In this document: positions 1-7,987 of the stretch, piece after piece
Layout of the letters: the number at the start of each line of letters is the position of its first letter
Position numbering within the stretch: position 1 is the first letter of the stretch
Assembly: GCA_900404475.1 (NCBI GenBank)
Contig: OUQQ01000317.1
Span: 1-14,720 of the forward strand
Direction of reading: 5' to 3'
Source: Spongospora subterranea
Taxonomy: Eukaryota; Endomyxa; Phytomyxea; Plasmodiophorida; Plasmodiophoridae
Length of the DNA stretch: 14,720 nucleotides
Translations under genes and position numbers: made by a program
Notes under the pieces: generated by a model
What the model saw: the letters and a program-made list of their open reading frames with translations, nothing else
What the model was told of the DNA's origin: nothing
Database searches by the model: none

Positions 1-3
1 AGT

Positions 4-22
4 ACGCAGTTTTAAACTGCGT
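4..22. repeat. 19-nt palindrome
   Basis: ACGCAGTTT (4-12) and AAACTGCGT (14-22) are perfect inverse complements around one T. It touches the acceptor end of the intron-like repeat at 17-59. Function unknown; it could be a small foldback or part of a repeat that continues left of the window. Confidence 0.6.
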
Positions 23-59
23 GGGTTGTTGGTGGGTGGGTAACAACTAAATTCGTTAC
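17..59 (-). repeat. Intron-like C-rich repeat, copy 1
   Basis: On the minus strand this 43-nt piece begins GTAACG, carries an AGTTGTTACC block, then a run of CCCACC/CCAAC units, and ends CCCACGCAG. It therefore has GT...AG ends at the size of local introns. The AGTTGTTAC block and the ACCCAC/CCAAC units recur at 4107-4194 (plus) and 4328-4384 (minus). No host exon is recognisable here because the window starts beside it. It could also be a plain G-rich minisatellite. Confidence 0.45.
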
Positions 60-129
60 TGCCGTATTATAGGAGTGGTAATTAATCTCATTATTTTTAC
101 TTTTCTCTCAACTTTAGTGAGTAAAATGT

Positions 130-800
130 AATCGGCAAGATCTATCGATCTATAGACTCAAAAACTCCGTGGCCTCCTGCGGAAAGTTGGTGAGTTAAGA
201 CGGCGCGCACTGTTATTGTTGTATCTGTCACAAATACTGGATATTGCAGCGGTTCGATCAACATGCTCCTTCATTGCGGACCTGTTTCTAGAACTAAATG
301 TTTTCATTTGACATTGCAATTTAGCCTAAACATCTAGTACAGGGCATGCAGATGGATTGACGATTCCATCAATGAACGCCCAGACACACTTTAGCGCTGC
401 TCCGGCGGCATTGATTGTGGATGTGTATTGCAGCAGACGATTCTCTATCAACACGTTGATTGAAATATATATTATCCCTGTGATGGATCCAGATCAAATA
501 AACACTACGAGCTATTATTCTCGAGGTCGACGCCAGAGACCCTGCAATTGGAAGCCAGTCGAAAATGCTCAGCCAAACGGCGACACACCAGGGCTGATGT
601 CTCAACACGTTCAAATTTGTCTCCACTGTTGGTGACATTGTATTCCTGGAGTCGGAATCCACTTGACATCAGCGTCAATTCTTGAATTGTAAAGCGAGAT
701 CGTAGAAATGAGGTGGCATCATCTAGACCCAAATGGAGATTGGAAGATTGTAGGGCGTTCTCAAAGGAAATAAGATGTTTCGAGATAACTAACTACCCGC
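130..800 (-). pseudogene. Decayed PIF/Harbinger-like transposase
   Basis: Three minus-strand frames carry consecutive pieces of a DDE_Tnp_4/Harbinger-type transposase. The first is open from about 795 to 508 and contains RFTIQELTLM and then VCRRLAEHFRLA, matching the N-terminal helical part (family pattern: RF..eeL, then LLRRLAYPxRL). The second, about 478 to 329, holds INAAGAALKCVWAFIDGIV followed by a Pro/Cys stretch, matching the KGA-L--CWGFIDGT-RP-C-P segment; the FIDG aspartate at 365-376 corresponds to the first catalytic Asp. The third, about 264 to 140, holds MLIE and then a VTDTT...LTHQL stretch, fitting the ML-ES and GD-AY regions. The element is broken by at least two frame changes, and stops follow the FIDG block. 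No intact termini or target-site duplication are visible. The subfamily is inferred from motif order; decay is seen directly. Confidence 0.72.
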
Positions 801-1089
801 CATTATTTGCTCTCATAAAAGACTGAACCAAACACGGCAGGTCAAATGTCCCTCTTTCCTACGACTTTGGCTTCGATAAGGTCCCAAAACGTTATGGAGC
901 ATGTAGTAGAACAACGGACCTATCAAGTGCAGAAATAAATCACAACAGCAAGTTGAATAGATGGGAGAGGATAATCGCCAATCGGGTATATGAACACTGG
1001 CACATAGAACAGTTCGTCTCTCTTTGACTCTGACCTCATCCCTTGCCCGATGGCGAACCGCGCTACTGTTGCGCCATCCCATTCCTCCA

Positions 1090-3619
1090 ATGGGTGTCCT
1101 CAACTTGTTGATATTGCTGGTGGTGGTGACCAGACCGACTCGATCTGTGACCCCCGAACCTTGTCATGGTTGGGGCGAACCCCTTGGTTCCGATCAGGTC
1201 AATGTCGCCACAAGAATCGCCTCCTCGATTATCTCGGTATGGATCGCGGAATGTCGCTCCAAACAATTGCCAATTTCTGAGAGCGTTGGTCCTTGCAGGA
1301 CACATTGTCGCCATCGCAGGAGTTGGTAATGCCGACTGACAAAACAAGAGGTTTGCACTATTCAGTATTGGAAGATTCGACATTGGATTCATATTTGATG
1401 AAGGCACCTTGTTGGCGTTTGATTTTTCCAATATCAATCGTGTCGACCAGTTTGGGGAAAGATCTGCCATGAATGTAGTCGTTCAGTTCATCATCATATA
1501 AAGGTTCGGGTTGTTAAGTGCGGTTTTAGGAATGGGACTCCAGCCCGGGTTCGAAAATTGACGCGTCCAATATCAGTATCGATTCTCAACAGTTAAACCA
1601 AGAGGGCGAGAACCTCGATTGCCTTATCGATCTAAATCGAATTCCGACTGATTCGGAAAATTTGCCGCCAAAAGACATGCTCGAGAATCTCGTGCCCGAT
1701 AACAGAAACGCCCACCAGTTTGGTGACATTTCTTCGATGATTGTAATCATCTTCATTTAGAAATTCGCCGTGTTAAGTGTGTTTTTAGGAATGTCACCCG
1801 AGCCCGGATTCGAAAATTGATGCGACCCATATGAGGATCGATTCTCAACAGTTCAGCCAAGAGCGCGAGAATCTCGATTGCCTAATCGATCTAAATCGAA
1901 TTCCTATTGATTCGGAAAATTTGTCGTCAAAAGACTCTCTCGAGAATCTCGTGCCCGATAACAGAAACGCCAACCAGTTTGGTGACAGTTCTTCCCGAAA
2001 CTTAGCCGTTCAGTCAATGTCCAAATTGTGTTTGGTTTTGCTAAGTTCGTCTTAGGATTGGAACCCGAGAACGAGTTCAAACCGTGATGCATCCCGTATC
2101 AGTATTGATGGTCAACAGTCAAATGAAGGTGTAGAGGGCAGAACTTTCGATTTCCGCATCGAAAATACGATTAATTCAAAAACCCAGCCTGTTGCCGTTC
2201 GTGAGAATTTCATGCCAGTAACAGATTGCCGATAATCGTGATTACCAATATCTGCTTATGGCGTACTAGAAAGGATTTCCGGAGCTGACTCACAAATTAA
2301 CTGAGCTTCGTAATTCCAAGTCCATGGTGGGATTGAGAATGCTGTGTCGGTGCCTAAACTGGGACCTGGATGAGGTCAAAGACTATCATAGCCTCTGTCT
2401 GTTTCTGGTCAGAACTCATTTCCCCGCACTGTTTGCGATTGGATGATCAAAAACGAAATCGTCTGCTTAGGGAACGGAGACGAATCCTGAACAGATCGAG
2501 TTTCACAATAGTGTCGCCATAACGGAACACATAATGGAACAAATGTTGCTCGGAAAGTCGGATCGGGATAACGTTGAGGTCGGACAAAACGAGAACGATG
2601 TTCCTGACAATACTCTGATTGCCCAGGCAACCAACACCCTGGAAAAACTGATCCTAATTTCGAATTTTGTTTTGAAACTGGTCAATTGCAGAAGATCGCT
2701 CAGCAGTATTAGTCTGAAGGTGATTAATTGTCTCAAGCGCAACTGTATCCCCGTCCTTCAATGTCTTGTGAAATGTTGTGGCAAAGACATGGACCTGTTC
2801 CAGACACGTTGGGGAACGTTGTTTAATCACCGATTTTTTGGAGTGGCATGCTGCCCCGGTCCTGGATCAGATCATAACACCTGCGGTTACCAGAGGATGA
2901 AAATCGCCAGAAGCCCTGACTACAGGTTTTCATTCGCCTTTTTTAGATATACTGATTAATATTGTGCTTTCAGAAGCAAAAACTCCGGTTTATTGGATCT
3001 TAAAGCTCTTGCTCTGGCTGTCTCAATGTCAAAAACCGCAGAAGATAAAATCAATCGGTGCTGGCACTTCAACGAGATATACCGTTCAAGTACCTGCATG
3101 GCTCGTCAGTATTTCCGATCATATTACAATCAGTCTTCGAGACCCATCTGGGGGTGCTTTGTTCATCACTGTGGCCAAAATATAAATGAATGGATTGGAA
3201 AATGGGGCCCTCGATTCGCACATGGGCGATTCAGAATGGGGAAATGTCATGGCTTGGAGTCCATTAAATGCGGATCGATCGACCGATCATTTGATATTCC
3301 TGCAAGACGTTATCTTCGCCGTAAATCAACCCGATACCTCCTCCCAGCGATTTCCGAAATTCTTGAACGGTATGATCAGTTCATGATTGCTAAGACAACA
3401 TCACAGAGAGCGCCTCATCCGGGTTTAACCGCATTCACCAAAACATGCCGTCCTGTTTACAATTGTTTACATCGTCATTGCTCTGGAAGTGTTGAGGAAT
3501 TTGTTCGGAGATGGGGAGAATCAGTATCCTACTCCAAGTTCAGTCGCGATTACTGTCCTGGAACAGGCAGAATGGAATATGATATCTGTCAATATGATTC
3601 TCGGTCACCCCAAGGTTAA
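1090..3619 (+). CDS. Secreted multi-exon protein with duplicated acidic exons and three Cys-rich modules
   Basis: Exons 1090-1325, 1366-1474, 1530-1742, 1789-2007, 2056-2217, 2270-2407, 2471-2925 and 2974-3619 splice in phase to 725 codons plus TAA. The seven introns are 40-63 nt. Donors are GTAATG, GTAGTC, GTAATC, GTTCAG, GTAACA, GTCAGA and GTTTTC; acceptors are mostly TTAG or TCAG. The start ATG opens a classic signal peptide (MGVLNLLILLVVVT). Residues about 116-259 are two copies of one acidic module (ENLDCLIDLNRIP...DNRNA-QFGD), with more diverged relatives at 80-115 and 260-313. Three Cys-rich modules follow at about 440-497, 552-610 and 669-716: Cys-x3/4-[VI]-x2-C[LF]x3C, a [RK]WG motif, an aromatic-rich stretch and, in two of the three, Cys-Pro-Gly. 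Helical linkers (LLPAISEILERY type) precede each one. No transmembrane segment follows, so secretion or surface association is inferred. I do not recognise the family and assign no function. An AATAAA lies 49 nt past the stop. Confidence 0.8.
1530..2055 (+). repeat. Tandem duplication of an exon plus its intron
   Basis: Unit 1 (exon 1530-1742, intron 1743-1788) and unit 2 (exon 1789-2007, intron 2008-2055) match along their whole length. The encoded modules are about three quarters identical by eye, with changes spread over all three codon positions. The 3' part of the preceding intron (from GTTAAGTG to TTTTAG) matches the intron between the units as well, so duplication took in whole exon-intron units. 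Exons at 1366-1474 and 2056-2217 look like older relatives. Phase 0 on both sides keeps the frame. In unit 2 the donor aligned with GTA in the others reads TTA, and splicing probably moved 6 nt downstream to GTTCAG. Confidence 0.8.
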
Positions 3620-3667
3620 ATAATGATTGACCCTCCAATGACTCAACAAATGAGGTAGATGATGTGA

Positions 3668-3673
3668 AATAAA
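3668..3673 (+). promoter_or_regulatory. Polyadenylation signal-like AATAAA
   Basis: Canonical hexamer 49 nt after the TAA of the Cys-rich secreted protein gene and only 4 nt before the ATG proposed for the next gene. Position fits 3' end formation of the upstream transcript; short AT-rich matches are common, so this is suggestive only. Confidence 0.4.
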
Positions 3674-3676
3674 CTG

Positions 3677-4284
3677 ATGGGCTTAAGAGTAGTTTCACAA
3701 AAGGGTATAGGAGTATTCTGCTGTATTCATATCAATTTTTCTCGATATATTTCCGTTGGGGTATGGCCAGCATTCGCCGAGATACGTATGTGTACTCAAT
3801 TACTCCATCCGCTATGGACTAGGTCGGTAGGCAACTCACGCTCGATTAATGTCGATTGATTTGGATATTGAGTCTAATGAATGGGTGGATTCGTCTACCA
3901 TCAGATATGATGGCAGTGGAATCGACGACAATAGATCCCACCCCGTATTGGGAACAACCAACTCATCTTTGGGATGGAAATCGTGTACGTGTATGAGCGT
4001 AAAATGTTTTGTCACACTCAATTTTGATAATCGACTTGTCGACAAATTGGATAGAATCGGTTTGTCGGAAAAATCATCATGGGTTATGAAGGAGTACTGT
4101 CTTGATGTAAGTTGTTACGAACCCACTACCAACCCAAAACCAACTCACTACCAACCCACTACCAGCCCATGATCAACCCACACACCTTTTCTAGATGAGT
4201 GCAATGAAAAAACCCAAACATGATGTTATAAAAAACTCATTTCAATGTCAGTCGATCAGATGCAGACGTTTTCTTGTTGAGTGA
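3677..4284 (+). CDS. Small three-exon protein of unknown function
   Basis: Proposed exons are 3677-3760, 3831-4106 and 4195-4284, giving 149 residues and a TGA stop. The first intron (70 nt) has donor GTATGG and acceptor GGTAG. The second (88 nt) has the strongest donor in the window, GTAAGT, and acceptor TTTTCTAG; both are phase 0. The middle exon is the best supported part, acidic and serine-rich (MSIDLDIESNEWVDSSTIRY), with a CTCMSVKC cluster. The last exon is basic (KKPKHD, RCRRFLVE). A competing first exon, 3711-3785 with donor GTATGT, also joins 3831 in phase 0. The second intron is filled with ACCCACTACCA repeats (see that entry). The gene starts only 57 nt after the upstream stop, so either the untranslated leader is tiny or the true first exon differs. 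No family recognised. Confidence 0.5.
4107..4194 (+). repeat. Intron made of C-rich minisatellite, copy 2 of an intron-like repeat
   Basis: From GTAAGTTGTTACG to CACACCTTTTCTAG the segment is almost wholly ACCCACTACCA/CCAACTCACTA units. It has a consensus donor and a pyrimidine-rich acceptor, and it sits in phase 0 between two open exons. Copies at 17-59 and 4328-4384 run on the opposite strand and share the AGTT(G/T)GTAC-like head, the repeat body and, for the nearer copy, the CACACACTTTTTCTA tail. Such a family fits an introner-like element; simple-repeat expansion is the alternative. Confidence 0.6.
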
Positions 4285-4327
4285 ATCGAGAGCCATTCCG
4301 GAAATTGCGTTGGTTGGCATTACATTT

Positions 4328-4384
4328 CTTGTTTTTGGTAGAAAAAGTGTGTGGGTTGGTAGTGGGTTGGTACAAACTAAATAC
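4328..4384 (-). repeat. Intron-like C-rich repeat, copy 3
   Basis: Minus-strand GTATTTAGTTTGTACC, then ACCCACTACCAACCCACAC, then TTTTTCTAC, then an AG at 4328. At the place where copy 2 ends in CTAG this copy reads CTAC, so the acceptor is shifted about 10 nt or lost. Its length is a multiple of three and it lies inside a minus-strand open frame (4459-4256, Cys-containing), which stays open with or without removal. It forms an inverted pair with copy 2, 133 nt apart. Confidence 0.5.
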
Positions 4385-4500
4385 CATCTGAACAGTACAC
4401 TCTTGGTCATGGCGACACGGTCTCATGGTCTCATACTCTGGCTGTAGTGCAGATATCAATATGGCGTGCAGTTATTTTGTCCATCAAACTGGTTTCTAAA

Positions 4501-4687
4501 ATGCCGCTTGTTCAGTTCAACAGGTTACGTCGTCAGTACGGTCAGGCGTTTTCTCTTGCTAATGTTGTGGTAGGCAATTGGTAGTTATCACTGGTCCATA
4601 AATTTCTTTCACATGACTAATCCAAATAGGATTTCTGACAAACCCGATACTCCTCAATTGGTATCTGGCGTTGTGAGATCCATTTGA
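4501..4687 (+). CDS. Candidate short two-exon open frame
   Basis: ATG 4501 opens MPLVQFNRLRRQYGQAFSLA and reaches a donor GTAGTT at 4581. A 49-nt intron with a TGACTAAT branch-like site and acceptor AAATAG (4629) joins in phase to ISDKPDTPQLVSGVVRSI and TGA at 4685. An alternative donor at 4661 (GTATCT) could continue to 4713. The product would be about 45 residues with no recognisable domain. It may be the first part of the next candidate gene, but no in-phase bridge was found. Confidence 0.3.
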
Positions 4688-4809
4688 TACTCGTTTGTTT
4701 GCAACAACTCAGTGGTGCTTTCAGACTAAGTCTGGTTGGGTTTTTCATTTATAACTTCGTTTGCTTGGACTCCGGATGAGAGCGGCCTTTATCGTTTTGT
4801 GTGAATCAG

Positions 4810-5346
4810 GAATGAAACAAGGAACGAACTGAAGCCAGTTTATCATTATGTTCAAGCTGGAGAACGTGATTCGTGCGAATATCCTTTGAGGCGAAGACTC
4901 TCCGGAGTTGATTCATTTTTTTTTACTGAATTCCTTGAATTCGACGTGACTTCCTACTTGTTTTCTAATGGAAGTGGATTTCAATTACTTAGCGCGCCTG
5001 TTTGATTGAATAGGATCAATGCTCATGATTAGATGTCAAGGATGGTTCTTTTTGAGATTATAAGCGGTTCTGTATATCAATTTGCAAATTGAATGTAGAA
5101 CACCAATACTCAGTTGAGTGCTTTAACTGGCATTTGCGATCTACTAGACAACCAAGGCGCTGGATTACCGTACCGGTGCCAGGTTTAGCACTTCAAATTT
5201 TGTTTCAGCTTAATCTATTTCCGAACATTGTTTTTCGAGGCCAATTTTGGTGTGAAGTAAAGGCGCCCATGCTGATTGCCAATTATGAAGAAGAATGTCA
5301 TTTTTATGAAGTAGATGCAGCCTTTGGGATCCTATTGGAATCATAA
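4810..5346 (+). CDS. Candidate three-exon gene with a 26-nt intron, 5' end unknown
   Basis: Exons 4810-4999, 5099-5182 and 5209-5346 join in phase to about 136 residues and TAA. Exon one, after acceptor GAATCAG, reads KPVYHYVQAGERDSCEYPL and then a Phe-rich FFFTEFLEF stretch. Exon two reads LSALTGICDLLDNQGAGLPY followed by RCQ. Exon three contains FRGQFWCEVKAPMLIANYEE and ends with an ECHFYEVDAAFG segment. Introns are 5000-5098 (GTTTGA, ATGTAG) and 5183-5208, only 26 nt, with GTTTAG and a good TTTGTTTCAG acceptor. The alternative is a single uninterrupted frame from 5089 to 5346 in which the third exon is unchanged and exon two is read in another frame; I prefer the spliced reading because exon two looks more protein-like. 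The paired cysteines suggest an extracellular fold. Family not recognised; upstream exons are missing. Confidence 0.42.
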
Positions 5347-5966
5347 GGTGTGCAGAAATAATGTAAATGGATGCGCGCTAGGAAGCCGTATTCTATACAG
5401 GTGTATCTCAGTCTAAAGACTCGATCAATTCATCAATTTTGAGGTGGGTCGATTACCACAATCATGATCATCGTCGGAGCTTCTAGTGGCAAGAGAACCC
5501 AAGTACAAACAAGTTCAACCCATCGCTGTACCGTGAATTTGGCCAAGGGCGCTGTTGGAGACAACAGAATTATGAATCTCAAAATAAGATATCGAATTGT
5601 TGACGCTTTTTGCAACCTTATCCACTTTCAACCGCAGCACAAAAGGATAACTATCCATTGGCTTTGATATAACCTTATACGATTCGACCGCACAAGTCCT
5701 TCACCTGGCCACAAAAAAGACTTCGACACAGAAGATTGATGTTCCCGACAAAAACTAAATTGAGATACGCCAACCAATACTAAAGAGCTTTGCAACCTTT
5801 AATCGCACCAGTATTCAAACCAGTGACAGTTTGAGCACATTGTCAGAAGTACACATCTGAGATGCCCTTTCAACACACAAGTTACGATGAGTGCTTGTGC
5901 CATAATGGAGTCATTTATAACGAGCTGTATTTCCATGCTTCTCATAATTTGTGGTAGATGATTACT
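5347..5966. other. Stretch without a supported gene
   Basis: The only longer plus-strand frame is 5464-5667 (67 codons, with QVQTSSTHRCTVNLAKGAV then GDNRIMNLKIRYRIVDAF). It could be an exon of the preceding candidate, but no convincing splice partners were found, and the opposite strand is also open over 5433-5615. From 5670 to 5966 I see no gene, repeat or structural RNA. Confidence 0.4.
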
Positions 5967-7059
5967 TCAACAATTGACAACTGAATTTATTACTTGAATG
6001 TGTGCCTGGAAACTTGAGAATTCAAAAAGAGATCCAGGAACAATTGGTTGTAAAGTAAAGACTTGCTGCGTCGAATGAATGGATGAATATATAACTGCGA
6101 CCTCTATGTAAAAATGAGTAGCTTGATAAAATATGAACGGAAAATTTGTTACCTTGTTGTTTTGAATGGGCAACAACAAACATATTGGGAGACAGACGAA
6201 CCGATACTCGTATCGGTAAATCAATTGTGAGTTGAGATCCTTCCAGGACATGAAGAAGATGTAAAAATAGTAAAACCTTGGGACTATTATTTCCAGGGAC
6301 AATACTCATATTCCAAGAATAATTAGCAATACTGAAAAAATTGTCAGATGAGACAAGGCCCTTTTCTGAAAACATGGCTCGTAGTTTGATGTTCCTCCAT
6401 CGGGGCATTCGAATTCGGTCCTTAGCGACATACAGCAGTCATTCATAATATCCAAACGAGTGGAGCTGGGCTTACATTGGCCGAATGTGACTCGATCTTA
6501 TGTGCGGAAATGGTTGGAATTGCCCATGACAGATCGTTTGTTGACGCCTTTTTGAAATCAGCTTCCGACCACCTTGACCAGTCAATCAGATCCATCATAT
6601 TATCTTGATATGCGGTGCGGCTTTTTTCCTTTTTGATCCAAGCGTTGATACCCATCACTAGCGAAACCTCTTTGAAAACCCACAGATGATCGGAAGATAA
6701 TATCTCATATATGTCGTGCGCTTGAAGTGCAAGAAATAAGGAATCTTCTACGATTGCTTCAAAATGCTGGGACAATACTTGAAGAGCTAATATACTAGAG
6801 TCATGTAAATTCAACATCGTAGATAGGATGAAAATTACAATTGAATCGCGATGAAAATTCGCATTTGAAACAATTGTGGTCAAGTATGCCTGAAAGCAGC
6901 GCCTTGATACTTGATCAGTATCTAGCCTTGCAAGAATTTGGTCTAAGCGTCTCCCAAAACCAGTGTGGCAGTACCCTTTCCAATTTGTAATTAATATCAA
7001 GCATCTATGACTGAAATTTGTTGTCGACAATAATTTTAGCTTATTGTTAATTACTGCAT
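5967..7059 (-). CDS. BTB-BACK domain protein
   Basis: Minus-strand exons 7010-6476, 6420-6153 and 6103-5967 splice in phase. The introns are 55 nt (GTAAGC to CGCTAAG) and 49 nt (GTAACA to TTTTTACATAG). The first exon carries the end of a BTB fold and the 3-box linker (VSRRCFQAYL), then a clear BACK domain: ALQVLSQHFEAIVEDSLFLA, LSSDHLWVFKEV, INAWIKKEKSRTAY. In known families BTB-BACK proteins act as substrate adaptors for cullin-3 ubiquitin ligases; that role is inferred here. No Kelch repeats follow. The remaining 135 or so residues are beta-rich (SIANYSWNMSIVPGNNSPKV, DLPIRVSVRL); a MATH-like fold is possible but weak. The 5' end is uncertain. A 44-nt intron 7054-7011 (GTAATT to AATTTCAG) would place an ATG at 7059 after five coding bases, which truncates the BTB domain. 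The upstream frame stays open to about 7182 without a Met. It may lack a first exon or be 5' damaged. Confidence 0.72.
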
Positions 7060-7093
7060 GTAACTTCAGCAATGGATAATGCCTGTATAAAGC

Positions 7094-7431
7094 AGCGTAC
7101 CAGAAGGCGCCAACATTAAAGAAGTGTTTTGCTCGTTTGCCATATGAACCGACGAAGTATAAACAGGCTACAAAGCTGCCCTATATTGAATTAAGCGATG
7201 TTTGGAGGCAGTTGGCGAATAATGTGGACCGTTTGGAGCGAACAGGAGCAATCCGTTAATGGATGCGCAAAAATTAATGCGCAACTGACCAATCAGATTG
7301 CTGAGCTATTTTTAGGATCGATGCAGTGTCCGCGAACTACCCCTCATTGCAGTAATCGCTACTGTGCAAGGCGCTGCAATTGCTGTTTCTGCTGTTGCAG
7401 ACGCTGCAGTGGCTGTAACTGGCGAAATTGA
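7094..7431 (+). CDS. Candidate gene 3' part ending in a Cys-rich tail
   Basis: A plus-strand frame open from about 7079 reads LKKCFARLPYEPTKYKQATK and then YIELSDVWRQLANNVDRLER, a helical stretch. It reaches donor GTTAAT at 7255. A 61-nt intron with acceptor TATTTTTAG (7315) joins in phase 1 to an exon ending CARRCNCCFCCCRRCSGC and TGA at 7429. Tails this rich in Cys can be lipid-anchored, but the bases are also a TGC/TGT low-complexity run; a second frame over it is Ala/Val-rich (AAIAVSAVADAAVAV) and also stays open, to a TGA at about 7463. No Met start was found, so it is 5' incomplete. It overlaps the 5' region of the BTB-BACK gene on the other strand. Family unknown. Confidence 0.33.
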
Positions 7432-7987
7432 CGGTAGCAGTGACGGTCCAGCCCTAACGAGATGATCTTTCTATCCGAAAGAGTCAGTTTTCGTTGGCTG
7501 CCAATGATGAAAGCTTGTCATGATGGATGGATTCGCGACCAATTCCGGTGCACGAAACAATCGTTTGATCGGATTTGTGTTCTAATATACGAAAGCTGAG
7601 AGACGGTCAACGAGGAGATTGGGCACAATGTATTTTTTGTCGTTCGCGACCGAGTCACTGTGACTTTACACTACCTGATGCACGCCGGCTCGCTCTAACC
7701 TAGAATACCTGATCGATTGGAACGGTTATACTACCCCTGATTTCATGTGAGAACCTTGTGCTCTCACGATGTCCATACCCTGGTCCTGAACATCTCCGTC
7801 CCTGTTTTACTGCGTCTCGCCGTTCTGAAGCATTTGGTACCCGCTCGCTGAAGTGGTCGTGAATCAGAACGTCTGAAAAAACAACACGTTGAATTAGTTT
7901 TTTTTGTGGTGACCTTTTTGAATGTGAACTGCACTTGTTGCTGTGTGAGCTGATGCTACTTTCAGAGTTTTGAATGCCCGATAGTTT
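7432..7987. other. Stretch without a recognisable gene
   Basis: No frame longer than about 40 codons and no in-phase exon chain was found on either strand. A single outlying CAGAACGTCTGA motif at 7865-7876 belongs to the repeat cluster that starts at 7988. Confidence 0.5.

Noticed and set aside
1326..1365. UGA read as a sense codon (in-frame TGA at 1337)
   Set aside because: The TGA falls inside a good 40-nt intron. Elsewhere TGA serves as the stop of several models, so no code change is supported.
1063..1470. 135-codon minus-strand open frame
   Set aside because: It is antisense to the first two exons of the Cys-rich secreted protein, which has a signal peptide and phase-consistent introns on the plus strand. 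Its composition is not protein-like.
1545..1560. tRNA B-box lookalike (GGGTTCGAAAA)
   Set aside because: No A box, no anticodon arm and no acceptor stem around it, and it lies in a protein-coding repeat.
1548..2090. Programmed +1 frameshift at the repeated GAAAATTGA sites
   Set aside because: All copies show a frame ending ...GFEN-stop beside the true module frame. Intron removal at TTTTAG acceptors puts the module exon in frame from its first codon, so no frameshift is needed.
2534..2959. Separate single-exon gene starting at ATG 2534
   Set aside because: The frame is open upstream to an acceptor at 2470, and the end joins the next exon through a 48-nt intron, so this Met is internal.
7198..7431. 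Independent 77-codon Cys-rich gene starting at ATG 7198
   Set aside because: The part before 7255 has a better reading in another frame, and a good intron (7255-7315) explains the switch into the Cys-rich exon.
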